The notes beneath the pieces are model-generated. The model made no database searches. It saw only the letters and a program-made list of their open reading frames with translations, and was not told the DNA's origin. A stretch of 19,683 nt of DNA, taken from positions 18,015 through 37,697 of the forward strand of contig DGXZ01000081.1 in the NCBI GenBank assembly GCA_002396485.1. The letters run 5' to 3'. The stretch comes from Spartobacteria bacterium UBA5019 (lineage in GTDB: Bacteria > Verrucomicrobiota > Verrucomicrobiia > Chthoniobacterales > Terrimicrobiaceae). This document shows, in pieces, positions 7,725-15,623 of this stretch; position 1 is the first letter of the stretch, and the number at the start of each line of letters is the position of its first letter. The position numbers were made by a program, and so were the translations under genes.

Positions 7725-8545
7725 GGACGCTTGGGGAATTTTCCGAAGTCCGGCTGGCGTTTTTCCACGAAGGCATTCCTTCCCTCCTGGCCCTCCTCAG
7801 TCATGTAATAAAGAAGGGTGGCATTGCCGGCGAGTTCCTGCAGACCCGCCTGGCCATCGCAGTCGGCATTCAACGCCGCCTTGAGACAGCGGATCGCAAG
7901 CGGAGACTTGTCGAGAATCTCGCGGCACCATTTCACGGTCTCGATTTCGAGTTCGTCATAAGGCACGACCGTATTCACGAGGCCCATCTCAAGGGCCTGC
8001 TTCGCATCATAGGTGCGGCACAGAAACCAAATCTCGCGTGCCTTTTTCTGGCCCACAATCCGCGCCAGATAGCTCGCACCATAGCCCCCATCAAAGGAAC
8101 CAACGCGCGGCCCAGTCTGGCCGAACTTGGCATTCTCAGCGGCGATGGTCAGGTCGCACAAGACATGAAGCACATGACCGCCACCGACCGCCCAACCAGC
8201 CACCATGGCGATAACCGGCTTGGGACAGGTGCGAATTTCCCGCTGAAAATCGAGCACGTTCAAACGCTCGACGCCACCGCCATCCGAATACCCGGCGTCA
8301 CCACGAATTTTTTGATCTCCCCCGGAACAAAATGCCAACTCGCCCTCACCCGTTAGAATCACCACGCCGATCGAGGCATCATCCCGCGCGTCTTGGAGCG
8401 CCCTTCGCATTTCATCCACCGTGAGCGGTCGAAAGGCATTTCGGCGCTCGGGGCGATTGATTGTGATCTTGGCGATGCCCTCCGCTTTTTCGTAGCGGAT
8501 ATCCTCAAATTGCAGCGCAGCCTTCCAGTCCAATGCTGATTTCAT
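7721..8545 (-). CDS. menB: 1,4-dihydroxy-2-naphthoyl-CoA synthase (MenB)
   Basis: This crotonase-family enzyme closes the naphthalene ring from o-succinylbenzoyl-CoA. I place the start at ATG 8545 (MKSALDWKAALQFEDIRYEK), giving 274 aa, close to the usual 270-285. The frame is open to 8668, but those 41 residues overlap the permease gene end and do not resemble the family. MenB hallmarks are AFCSGGDQK (71-79), AGWAVGGGHVLHVLCDL (116-132, with the oxyanion-hole Gly) and GQTGPRVGSFDGGYGASYL (142-160), which other crotonases lack. The glycine in VGSFDGGYG fits the bicarbonate-dependent MenB type, as far as I can judge by eye. It lies 52 nt after the permease stop, and its own stop overlaps the menA ATG by 4 nt. 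Confidence 0.94.
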   Translation of the reverse strand: MKSALDWKAALQFEDIRYEKAEGIAKITINRPERRNAFRPLTVDEMRRALQDARDDASIGVVILTGEGELAFCSGGDQKIRGDAGYSDGGGVERLNVLDFQREIRTCPKPVIAMVAGWAVGGGHVLHVLCDLTIAAENAKFGQTGPRVGSFDGGYGASYLARIVGQKKAREIWFLCRTYDAKQALEMGLVNTVVPYDELEIETVKWCREILDKSPLAIRCLKAALNADCDGQAGLQELAGNATLLYYMTEEGQEGRNAFVEKRQPDFGKFPKRP

Positions 8546-8597
8546 GGTCAAAACGCTATCTGGATGCCTGCCCTCGGCCAATGAAATCCTCTGGCTG

Positions 8598-9560
8598 CTA
8601 CTCCAACCGAACACGGGGATCGACCACGGCGTAGAGGAGATCCGATACCAGATTGCCAAGCAGCACAAGTGCCGCCACGATGAAATTCAGCGCGACAAGA
8701 GTCGGATAATCCCGTTCCAGCACGGCTTCGTATCCCAGGCGGCCCATGCCAGGGTAGGCAAAGATGGTTTCCACAATCACCGATCCGCCAATAAGCGCGG
8801 GAAGGAGGCCACCGATGCCGGTAATGAGTGGTCGAATCGAGTTTCTGAGTGCGTGTTTGTAGAAAATCGTATCCTCGTCGAGTCCCTTGGCGCGGGCGGT
8901 GCGCACGTATCCTTCGCGCAAGGTTTCGAGCATGCTGGCTCGTATGTAGCGGGATTGCACGGCGATGCCACCAAGTGAGAGAATCGTGGCCGGCAGGGCG
9001 ATGTGCCATACGCGGTCGAGCCAGAGCGAAGCGACATTGGGGAATGCAATGCCGTAGGATTGTGTTCCGAGCACAGGAACTGCGGCATATTTGACCAAGC
9101 CTATAATGGCCAGATTTGCGATCCAGAAGGTCGGCACGGCAATGAAAATAAACACCCCGAAGGAAGTGAGGGTATCAGCCGGCCTGCCAGCATGGCGGGC
9201 GCAGAACACGCCGATGAGAAGTCCGAATGTGAGTGATAGAGTGATGGCGGCGACATTCAAAAGAACCGTTGCGGGAAGACGCTCGACGATACGCGAAAGC
9301 ACGGGCCGGTCGTCCTTGATGCTGCGCAACTCCCCCGTGAAGAGGTCGCGCATGTTCATCCAGTATTGCTCGTGCAGAGGACGGTCGAGATGGAATTTCT
9401 TGCGGAACATTTCCTTCACCTGCGGCGTGATCTTGGGATTCAGCTCGCCCCACGGATACGGACTCCCTGGCGCCAGGGTCACCATGAAAAATGAAACAAT
9501 GCTGATGCAAAAAAGCAGGAAGACACTAACAAGAGAACGGCGGATAAGAAAATTCAACAT
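8598..9560 (-). CDS. DppB/OppB-type ABC transporter permease
   Basis: The 320-aa protein has the build of oligopeptide/dipeptide ABC permeases. The N-terminal helix (LIRRSLVSVFLLFCISIVSF) is followed by a long periplasmic loop, here about residues 30-100 with LAPGSPYPWGELN, LDRPLHEQYW and DLFTGELRSIKDDRPVL. Five further helices follow. The EAA loop that contacts the ATPase is clear: REGYVRTARAKGLDEDTIFY, followed by KHALRNSIRPLI. The C-terminal VSDLLYAVVDPRVRLE is diagnostic of DppB. The usual partners (substrate-binding protein, DppC, two ATPases) are not in this window; they would have to lie elsewhere, because the upstream neighbour (9649) is divergent and unrelated. The substrate cannot be assigned. 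It is the first gene of the men-containing minus-strand block. Confidence 0.9.
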   Translation of the reverse strand: MLNFLIRRSLVSVFLLFCISIVSFFMVTLAPGSPYPWGELNPKITPQVKEMFRKKFHLDRPLHEQYWMNMRDLFTGELRSIKDDRPVLSRIVERLPATVLLNVAAITLSLTFGLLIGVFCARHAGRPADTLTSFGVFIFIAVPTFWIANLAIIGLVKYAAVPVLGTQSYGIAFPNVASLWLDRVWHIALPATILSLGGIAVQSRYIRASMLETLREGYVRTARAKGLDEDTIFYKHALRNSIRPLITGIGGLLPALIGGSVIVETIFAYPGMGRLGYEAVLERDYPTLVALNFIVAALVLLGNLVSDLLYAVVDPRVRLE

Positions 9561-9575
9561 GACGACGGTGAGTCC

Positions 9576-9605
9576 AGACTACGACGGCGCAGCGCGGTGT
9601 GTCAA
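9576..9605 (-). promoter_or_regulatory. Candidate sigma70-type promoter for the permease-men block
   Basis: Reading the minus strand in the 88-nt divergent gap, there is a perfect -35 hexamer TTGACA (9600-9605). After 18 nt comes TAGTCT (9576-9581), which matches only three of six -10 positions. The permease ATG is 15 nt further on. The strong -35 and the position support it; the poor -10 is the weakness. No equally good promoter is seen for the plus-strand gene at 9649. Confidence 0.35.
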
Positions 9606-9648
9606 AAGAGCGTCTTGAAGCAATGCGAAGTCGGGATTACAAGAACTC

Positions 9649-10041
9649 ATGGCACGCAAACGCAAATCCCCTCAGCGCGCGGGTTGGATCCTAGGCATAT
9701 TGGCAGTCGGCATTCTTGTTTTCGCCGCCAACCATCTCCTCGGCTCCAAAGACAGCAACGCCGCACGAACAACACCACCACTGGATATCGCATCCTACCT
9801 TGAGAATGCAAATAGCCTGAGGGGGAACACATACAAACTACAAGGCACAGTCGCTGAGTCGCTGGCATGGTCCCCGGATTCCGGTCGCCTGATTGCTGTG
9901 GAATCGGAGGAAAACATCATACCCATCCTCGTCACGCCTGAATTCAATGCGATGAATATCCAGAAGGAGCAGCAGTTGGTGTTTATCTTGGAAGTCGACG
10001 AAAAAGGCATCCTTCGCACACGAAAGGTCAGCAAATCATGA
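9649..10041 (+). CDS. Small membrane-anchored protein, possible OB-fold domain
   Basis: The 130-aa product starts with a very basic segment (MARKRKSPQR), then one hydrophobic helix (about residues 12-31, WILGILAVGILVFAANHLLG), as in a signal anchor with the rest outside the cytoplasm. The soluble part from about residue 45 is beta-rich: GNTYKLQGTVAESLAW, GRLIAVESE, IIPILVTPEF and QQLVFILEVDEKGILR. The pattern 'length of chain, YKLQGTV, ... LVFILEVDEKG' resembles small OB-fold domains, but this is a reading by eye and no named family is claimed. The stop overlaps the start of the 691-aa gene by 4 nt (ATGA), so the two proteins are probably made together and may act together at the cell envelope. 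Confidence 0.75.
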   Translation: MARKRKSPQRAGWILGILAVGILVFAANHLLGSKDSNAARTTPPLDIASYLENANSLRGNTYKLQGTVAESLAWSPDSGRLIAVESEENIIPILVTPEFNAMNIQKEQQLVFILEVDEKGILRTRKVSKS

Positions 10042-12113
10042 GAGCGCTGCTTAGACTTCTCCTCGCTGGTTCAACAATCGTTTCTACAACCTACGCGCAA
10101 AACCAGGGGGCGGGCGACTCAAAAGCAGCCACTGGCGGAGCCCGCCCTCCCCAAGTGAACGAGGGTTTTATAGGACGCGACATTCCGGCATTTGATCCCG
10201 GCAGCGAAGTCATGAGCTACGATGGGAAGCTTTGGAACATTAATAACAACCGCTTGGTCCGTGCTCGCTTTGAGAAATATCTGAACGTCCCGGCCGCAAC
10301 CAACCAAGCCGATGTGGCCTACAGGGAGACGATTGATCGCATACTGGACCTGCTCGCGCCGGGCAATGCCACCAAGCAAAACATCAACTCGGCATTTCTG
10401 CTCCTGAAGAAGGCCTCCGAATACAAGGACGACGCGAATCTTTGCCGCACGATGTCAGATGCGATTTATGCCGCCCAAAATAGTCTCGCAACGATCGAAA
10501 AGCTCAAGCGTGAGAATGCGACCCTTGAGAAACAGCGCTCATCGGCAGAGTGGAACAAGGAAATGGCTGCAAAAAACTCAACGCTCGGGATCAATACCAG
10601 TTCGAAGGACTCGGATGTAGCCAAGGAAAATCAAAAAAACGAACGCGATGCCAGAATGGCAACGGCAAGTCGCGAACTCTCCGACGTGGCGCAAACAATC
10701 GAAAACAACAAGCTTCGCATTGCGGCCATCGAATTAACCGCCAAGGGCCACCTGCAGGCACTCATCATGCAGTATTTCGCCACACGCCGCTTCGAGCATG
10801 TCATTATCGCGAATCGCTTCTACCGAGCCATCTACACGGATGGTGACAACTCGATCGCCATATACAAAAAAATGGTCGATTCCCTCCCGATCAATAAGGA
10901 CGCTGGCCAGGCAAAAATCACCGGCGAACTGAATCCACAGATTTCAGCAACCGAAGGCATGATGGACCATGACGCGGCCGTTGGAGCCGGAGCGGGAGGA
11001 AACGGGACGAATGTGAACATCTACAATGGAGCCCAAAGCGCCAGATCCGGCAGTTCCTTTTCAGCAAAAGGTGCCAAGCTGGGCATAGAAAATTTCGGCA
11101 TCGAGAGCCTCACGGGAGGCGCAGCCAGCGCTGCTCAGACCATCAGCAAATTGGTCAGCTCGCTCAGCCAAATCGACAGCCTCGCCAATGAAGCCATTCG
11201 CGACATCAACGAAGGAATCGACGCCTACAAGTTTCTACTTGAACAAGGCGAATTGCAAAGCGCCACGGAGCGCCTGGCTGAGACTTTCGCACTCGGCGAA
11301 TACATGCCCAGTGTCCGCTTGTTGCCCAGAGAGGCGAAGCGGCGAGCCTTGGAATACTCGCAAAAAACGAACGAGCTTCTAGCTGCGCTTGAAGTCAATG
11401 ACCTGACAAGGGCCGAAAAACTGCTGCAGGAAATCGAAAGTTTGGCCAAGGATTTCGACACCAGCAAACCGCTCGCAAAAATAGAGACAGCAAAAACAAT
11501 CAGCTCCATGCATCTGGCCAAGGCCCGCAATGCAGCTGTCTCAGGCGACAAATCAGCCATGGAAGCCGAGCTGCGCTCAGCGGCCGAAATCTGGCCCCGC
11601 AACCCAGCCCTTGCTGAAGTGGGGAACACGATCTTCACACAGTCGGATGTCCAGCAGCAGGCGATGAATGATTTCGACCGTCTACTCAGCCAGAAAAACC
11701 ACCGCCAGATTTACAATGACAAACTGCGCTTCATCGCTGCGGCCGCAATGTATCCTGAGAAACAACAACAGCTGAGCGATGTCCTGCAAGGCATGGCCGC
11801 TGTCGAAGGGGCTATTCTAAAGGCCAAGGAAATCGCCGGACGTGGTGATCCCGCCGGAGCATGGGAAAGCGTGGAGGCCGCTCAGAAAGAATTTCCCAAC
11901 GACACCGAACTCAATCAACTCCGTGCGACACTCACCACACAAGCTGCGGATTTTGTTCAGACGCTGGCGAAAGCCGAGGCGCTTGAAAAGCAGAGCCAGC
12001 CGGGCCCCTCGCTGGCATGGTATCTGCAGGCACGAAAAAAATATCCCGCCAGCACATTTGCACGTGCAGGCATAGACCGCCTCAGCGCACAGGTGCTGCC
12101 GGACGCGAAATAA
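10038..12113 (+). CDS. Large secreted helical/TPR-like protein, unknown function
   Basis: The 691-aa product has a signal peptide (MRALLRLLLAGSTIVSTTYA, likely cut after residue 20) and no later membrane helix, so it should be periplasmic or exported. After a segment typical of secreted verrucomicrobial proteins (GFIGRDIPAFDPGSEVMSYDGKLWN), there is a long charged helical region (about 145-235, with ATIEKLKRENATLEKQR) that is likely coiled coil. Next comes a short Gly/Asn-rich linker (about 313-340, GAGAGGNGTNVNIYNGAQ). The C-terminal half (about 380-690) is a series of helical pairs with alternating Ala/Leu and phrases such as AEKLLQEIESLAKDFD and SLAWYLQARKKYPAS, typical of TPR-like solenoids. 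I do not recognise a named family. It is coupled to the preceding small anchor protein by a 4-nt overlap. Confidence 0.85.
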   Translation: MRALLRLLLAGSTIVSTTYAQNQGAGDSKAATGGARPPQVNEGFIGRDIPAFDPGSEVMSYDGKLWNINNNRLVRARFEKYLNVPAATNQADVAYRETIDRILDLLAPGNATKQNINSAFLLLKKASEYKDDANLCRTMSDAIYAAQNSLATIEKLKRENATLEKQRSSAEWNKEMAAKNSTLGINTSSKDSDVAKENQKNERDARMATASRELSDVAQTIENNKLRIAAIELTAKGHLQALIMQYFATRRFEHVIIANRFYRAIYTDGDNSIAIYKKMVDSLPINKDAGQAKITGELNPQISATEGMMDHDAAVGAGAGGNGTNVNIYNGAQSARSGSSFSAKGAKLGIENFGIESLTGGAASAAQTISKLVSSLSQIDSLANEAIRDINEGIDAYKFLLEQGELQSATERLAETFALGEYMPSVRLLPREAKRRALEYSQKTNELLAALEVNDLTRAEKLLQEIESLAKDFDTSKPLAKIETAKTISSMHLAKARNAAVSGDKSAMEAELRSAAEIWPRNPALAEVGNTIFTQSDVQQQAMNDFDRLLSQKNHRQIYNDKLRFIAAAAMYPEKQQQLSDVLQGMAAVEGAILKAKEIAGRGDPAGAWESVEAAQKEFPNDTELNQLRATLTTQAADFVQTLAKAEALEKQSQPGPSLAWYLQARKKYPASTFARAGIDRLSAQVLPDAK

Positions 12114-12570
12114 AACGCCCCCAGAGCTCCCTCGCTCATAGCGCAGGCTGAACCACCTCAACCTCGCAACCTTTCCCAGGGATATCACCCGAAAGTCCAG
12201 AATTTTTTTATGAGCGTCTGTTTGTGAAAAAATCTGCAAATCTCGCATCTTTTGAATAAGGAAAAAATGCAGAGTCTCTGGGAAGATTAGTATAAACTTT
12301 TGCCTTCTCCCCTTCGCATGCTTGTGAAAGACGAACAAGAGCCACTGGGGTGTCGCCAAATCTCAAAGCCGGAGAGGCTACTCAAAGCAGCGATTGCAGA
12401 TTAGCACCGGGATTTCCGGATGTTTGCCTTGCTCGCAACTGCTCGCCACGCCCTTCCGGCCATCGCCGATGTGCTGCCTTCGCACTTCCCAGCACCTCGT
12501 TGCGCGTGCCCCAAGCTTCTTCCGCCAAGAGGAGTCTCTGCTCAAACAGAGGGGAAGGTAGGTTAAAATG
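12114..12570. other. Intergenic stretch between two converging genes
   Basis: These 457 nt separate the 691-aa gene (+) from the fucI terminator. The first half is AT-rich (for example the T-run at 12206-12212) and shows no convincing hairpin terminator for the upstream gene. In the second half, the minus strand keeps a frame open from inside fucI to 12382 whose translated tail (LLAEEAWGTRNEVLGSAKAA and onwards) has an ordinary-protein composition, but it has no start of its own and lies downstream of the fucI hairpin. I see no gene that can be supported here. Confidence 0.5.
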
Positions 12571-12604
12571 AGACGGCAGGAGAGCGTTGGCTCTCCTGCC
12601 GTCT
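12571..12604 (-). terminator. Strong hairpin terminator of the aldolase-fucI unit
   Basis: A perfect 14-bp inverted repeat (AGACGGCAGGAGAG at 12571-12584 and its complement at 12591-12604) with a 6-nt loop lies 28 nt beyond the fucI stop. On the minus strand it is followed by CATTTTAACC, only a short U-run; on the plus strand it is followed by GGCCTTCTTTTGG. It could stop transcription from both sides and protect the fucI 3' end. Confidence 0.8.
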
Positions 12605-12632
12605 GGCCTTCTTTTGGAATGGATTGAAACGC

Positions 12633-14414
12633 TTACCGGTAGAGCGGGCCGAAGTTTTGGCAGGCCCGGAAATCGGCGGCCTCTGCGTCGGCAGTTCCAA
12701 AGGCTGTCCATGCAGCCGGACGGAAGACTTGGGATCCGTCGAGGTTGTGCATGTAAACCGGTATGCGCAGCATGCTGGCTAGGGCGATGAGGTCGGCTCC
12801 GATATGGCCGTGGCTCATGACGCAGTGATTGGCACCCCAGCTGTTCATAACGGTGTAGGTGTCGCGGAAGGCGCCCTGACCGGTGAGGCGTGGAACGAAC
12901 CATGTGGTCGGCCAGGTCGGATTGGTGCGCTCTTCGAGGATGCGGTGTGTTTTTTCGGGGAGCGAAACGGTTTCGCCCTCGGCAATCTGAAGGGCCGGGC
13001 CAAGTCCTTGCACAAGGTTGATGCGGTACATAGTCGAGGGCATTCCGCCGCGTGTGGCGAAGCGTGTGCTCCAGCCGCCGCCGGGGAAATACTCGGTGAT
13101 CGAGGGGTGCCAGCTCGTGGCTTTGAGGCAGGCGTTCATCTCGGCGTTGGTGATGTCCCAGAATGGCTTCATGGCCGGCACGCCGTTGAGGGTCTGCTCG
13201 CCGCAACCGTCGAGGGCGGCAGGGCCGGAATTGATGAGGTGCAAAAGGCCGTTCGCTGCCGCTTCGGGGACATCGGTTCCGGTCACGCGGGCGATGGCAT
13301 CCGGGCTCCAGTAGGTGCGGAGATCGGCAAAAATTTGCGCGGTGTTGGTGAGCAGCCATCCGAAAAGCATGGCGGCGCCGTTGAGGGCGTCGTTTTCTGT
13401 TGCGACAATGTAAGGGGCGCGGCGCCCATTCCAGTCAAACGAGGAATTCAAAATCGCCTCGAGGAAGTCGCCATTCGGCATGTGGTCGGTCCACTGGCGC
13501 TGGCCTTGGAAGCCTGACGCGATGGCGTAGTGCCCTTGTGCCTCCTCGCCGAAGCCCGCCTTGGCGAGCTTGGGATTTCCCACCATCAGGTCGCGGGCGA
13601 TCAGCGACATCTTCACGCTGGTCTCCCACTCGGCGTCGAGTTGTTTGCGGGAGCGTTTTTTTCCGGCGCCATTCCAATCCTTGCCTTCCTTGCAGTTGGC
13701 TTTGACCCATTTCATGGCCTTGTCGAATTCGGCTTTGTCGAAGATGCCGCGTTCGATGCGGCGTATGAATTCGGTCATGTCCACCGACTCGACGCGCATG
13801 CCGAGCCATTGTTCGAAGAGGGAGGGATCCACGATGGAACCGGCGATGCCCATGGATGTGCCGCCCATGGCCAAGTAAGCACGGCCACGCATGGTCGCTG
13901 CGGCGAGGCCGGCGCGGGCGAAACGCAGCAGTTTCTCTTCGACATCGGGCGGAATGGTGTTGTCACCCGCATCCTGCACATCCCTGCCATAAATGCCGAA
14001 GGCGGGCAGGCCCTTCTGGGTGTGCGCGGCAAGCACGGCAGCGAGATAGACCGCACCAGGGCGCTCCGTGCCGTTGAATCCCCAGACCGCTTTGGGTGTG
14101 AGGGGGTCGGTATCCATCGTCTCGGAGCCGTAGCACCAGCAAGGGGTGATGGTGAGAGAGACTCCGACATTTTCGCGGCGGAACTTGTCAGCGCACGCGG
14201 CCGATTCGCGGATGCCGCCGATGCAGGTATCGGCAATCACACACTCCACAGCCTCGCCGGTTGGATGGCGAAGTTTGGAGCTCAAAAGCTCGGCCGTATT
14301 CTTGGCCATGGCCATGGTTTGTTTTTCGAGGGATTCGCGAACGCCGCCAAGGCGGCCATCAATGGTCGGACGGATGCCGATTTTAGGGAGGTTGATCATA
14401 AGTGGAGTTTTCAA
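12633..14414 (-). CDS. fucI: L-fucose isomerase
   Basis: FucI interconverts L-fucose and L-fuculose (and often D-arabinose and D-ribulose) in the cytoplasm with Mn2+. The 593 aa compare with 591 in E. coli, and the proteins agree from end to end: IGIRPTIDGRLGGVRESLE near the start, ITPCWCYGSETMD, SFDWNGRRAPYIVATENDAL, INSGPAALDG, TNPTWPTTWFVPRLTGQGAF and the terminal ACQNFGPLYR. Glu340 (VATEND) and Asp364 (IFADLRTYWS) align with the E. coli metal-binding catalytic residues Glu337 and Asp361, with the conserved WGANH histidine at about 530 as third ligand. It lies 160 nt downstream of a class II aldolase gene on the same strand. The gap carries dispersed-repeat sequence rather than a clear promoter, so co-transcription is likely but not certain. 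No fuculokinase, fucose permease or regulator is present in the window. Confidence 0.96.
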   Translation of the reverse strand: MKTPLMINLPKIGIRPTIDGRLGGVRESLEKQTMAMAKNTAELLSSKLRHPTGEAVECVIADTCIGGIRESAACADKFRRENVGVSLTITPCWCYGSETMDTDPLTPKAVWGFNGTERPGAVYLAAVLAAHTQKGLPAFGIYGRDVQDAGDNTIPPDVEEKLLRFARAGLAAATMRGRAYLAMGGTSMGIAGSIVDPSLFEQWLGMRVESVDMTEFIRRIERGIFDKAEFDKAMKWVKANCKEGKDWNGAGKKRSRKQLDAEWETSVKMSLIARDLMVGNPKLAKAGFGEEAQGHYAIASGFQGQRQWTDHMPNGDFLEAILNSSFDWNGRRAPYIVATENDALNGAAMLFGWLLTNTAQIFADLRTYWSPDAIARVTGTDVPEAAANGLLHLINSGPAALDGCGEQTLNGVPAMKPFWDITNAEMNACLKATSWHPSITEYFPGGGWSTRFATRGGMPSTMYRINLVQGLGPALQIAEGETVSLPEKTHRILEERTNPTWPTTWFVPRLTGQGAFRDTYTVMNSWGANHCVMSHGHIGADLIALASMLRIPVYMHNLDGSQVFRPAAWTAFGTADAEAADFRACQNFGPLYR

Positions 14415-14435
14415 TTTTTAGTTTTCAGTTTTAAG
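14408..14435. repeat. T-rich quasi-repeat between fucI and the aldolase gene
   Basis: Short near-repeats of the unit GTTTTCA (GTTTTCAATTTTTAGTTTTC and onwards) directly precede the fucI start. They form an AT-rich patch in a GC-richer surrounding. They could be slipped-strand repeats or part of the dispersed repeat that follows. A low-complexity origin is the simplest reading. Confidence 0.4.
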
Positions 14436-14502
14436 AATCGGAGCGGAGAGGTTCGAGGAAAGCTAACCATTCGCAGCGCGAATGCGCCCGTGCACACTAA
14501 AT

Positions 14503-14536
14503 CTCCTCCGTGCTCTCTGTGTGCTCTGTGGTCAAA
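14503..14536 (-). repeat. Dispersed ACCACAGAG-type repeat fragment
   Basis: On the minus strand this reads as ACCACAGAG followed by alternating CACAGAG/AGCACGGAG units (plus strand: TCCTCCGTGCTCTCTGTGTG and then CTCTGTGGT). A related, imperfect copy in the opposite orientation is at 16894-16922 (ACGGAGACACAAAGACACTG). Such repeats recur in intergenic gaps of Verrucomicrobia as I know them; their function is not known to me. This copy sits in the gap between the aldolase gene and fucI. Confidence 0.6.
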
Positions 14537-14574
14537 TAAACTTCGTGTGGGTGACATAATAAAACTTGTGAGTT

Positions 14575-15333
14575 TTAAGCGGTTTTAGCGATTTGGGCGC
14601 GTCGGTAGTGTTCATCGGGGCGATTGTCTATGCGGTCGCTGACGGTTTCCGGCAGGAAGCGTGGGCCGCCCATTGCGAGTGTGGTGCAAAGGATGCGCGC
14701 CCATTTGTCGAGCATGAGAAGGATATTGAAAACCTCGGTGTCGCTCGCGCCGAGGGCCACGGGACCATGGTTTTCAAGAAGAATGACCTTGGGAGCAGCA
14801 CCGTGTGTTGCCATGTGCTGGCGCAGGGAGGCGCGGACACTGCGGGCGAGTTCCAAACCGGGGTCGATGTATGGCACAACGGCGAGGTGGCGTCCGCAAA
14901 CGACGATGGCATCGGGGAAGACGTGTTTGAGAAACGGAGTCGCGCCGTGGATGGACGCCAAGATGGAAAGCACGGATTCGGCGTGGCAGTGGCCAACCCA
15001 CTTCGCGCCACCTTCCGAGAGGCAGATGGCGTGCATGAAGGTTTCCACCGATGGGAGCTTGGATGCTGGGTCGAACCGGGAGGCCTCCAGAACTGTTCGC
15101 ACGCCGGAGTCGGTGAGTGCGGAATCATCGAGAGCCGCGAGAGCTGTCTCCATGCGAACGCGGGTGAGCCCGTTTTCATCGAGCGTGGAGAGGCTGGAGC
15201 CGGATGCTTTCACGAGGAATGTGCCATCACCTAGATCGGCACTGGTATTGCCTTCTCCGAGGATCGCCAGACGACGCTCCTCCTTGCCGATTTCGCGAGA
15301 GAGTTTGATGAGGCTATCGAGGGTTTTTTGCAT
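14575..15333 (-). CDS. Class II sugar-phosphate aldolase (FucA/RhaD-type)
   Basis: The 252-aa protein belongs to the class II aldolase/adducin family, which uses zinc to split fuculose-1-phosphate or rhamnulose-1-phosphate into dihydroxyacetone phosphate and lactaldehyde. Visible landmarks are LGEGNTSADLGDGTFLVKAS (phosphate-binding region, 25-44), PSVETFMHA with the probable catalytic acid Glu97, the zinc pair His115/His117 in WVGHCHAES, and the third zinc ligand His189 in LLENHGPVALG. It is longer than E. coli FucA (about 215 aa) and resembles the aldolase half of bifunctional RhaD/short-chain-dehydrogenase proteins, but without the dehydrogenase part. Its position just upstream of fucI suggests fuculose-phosphate cleavage; rhamnulose-1-phosphate is the alternative. 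No kinase is nearby. A TATACT hexamer lies about 9 nt before the ATG, too close to call a normal promoter with confidence. Confidence 0.85.
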   Translation of the reverse strand: MQKTLDSLIKLSREIGKEERRLAILGEGNTSADLGDGTFLVKASGSSLSTLDENGLTRVRMETALAALDDSALTDSGVRTVLEASRFDPASKLPSVETFMHAICLSEGGAKWVGHCHAESVLSILASIHGATPFLKHVFPDAIVVCGRHLAVVPYIDPGLELARSVRASLRQHMATHGAAPKVILLENHGPVALGASDTEVFNILLMLDKWARILCTTLAMGGPRFLPETVSDRIDNRPDEHYRRAQIAKTA

Positions 15334-15623
15334 TTTCTAAGTATACGTTTGTGAGGTGAAGGCTATCGATGTAGGCGAACAGCCGAGTTTGCTCCAGAAA
15401 AACCCGCAGGCCTCCACCCAGAGAATGCAGAAAAGCGGAATAACAAAGCGCATGGAAACATTGGATGTTGGCGGGATGGCTGATGAGGTTTGTCATAAGG
15501 CCAAAGCGATAGCCAAGTTTTATTTCAAGCAAACCAAACGAGAGGGTTTAATTTTTTAAGCGCGTTGGTGGGATCCTCGGTCCTCACGAATCACCTCGTC
15601 GGCAGAGGTGTTTGAACTTGCGG
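15334..15623. other. Divergent intergenic region with a doubtful small ORF
   Basis: This gap between the aldolase gene (-) and the cyclophilin gene (+) must hold the upstream control of both. A 67-codon plus-strand frame (GTG at 15356 to a stop at 15559; MKAIDVGEQPSLLQKNPQAS at its start, a Lys-rich end) is the only open frame of note; it has no ribosome-binding site and no family I recognise, so it is more likely chance than a gene. A short hairpin (CACCTC 15591-15596 with GAGGTG 15605-15610) lies just before the cyclophilin promoter and may be a weak terminator. Confidence 0.4.

Noticed and set aside
8546..8668. 41-residue extension of MenB
   Set aside because: It overlaps the end of the permease gene and adds residues that the MenB family lacks; the ATG at 8545 gives the normal length.
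12382..13359. Minus-strand frame of 325 codons overlapping fucI
   Set aside because: Arg/His/Pro-rich shadow of fucI in another frame; only the part beyond fucI is kept as a minor observation.
13530..14588. Plus-strand open frame of 352 codons opposite fucI
   Set aside because: It lies antisense to an end-to-end match to L-fucose isomerase; its His/Gly/Ala-rich composition is the usual mirror image of a GC-rich gene, and it shows no domain.
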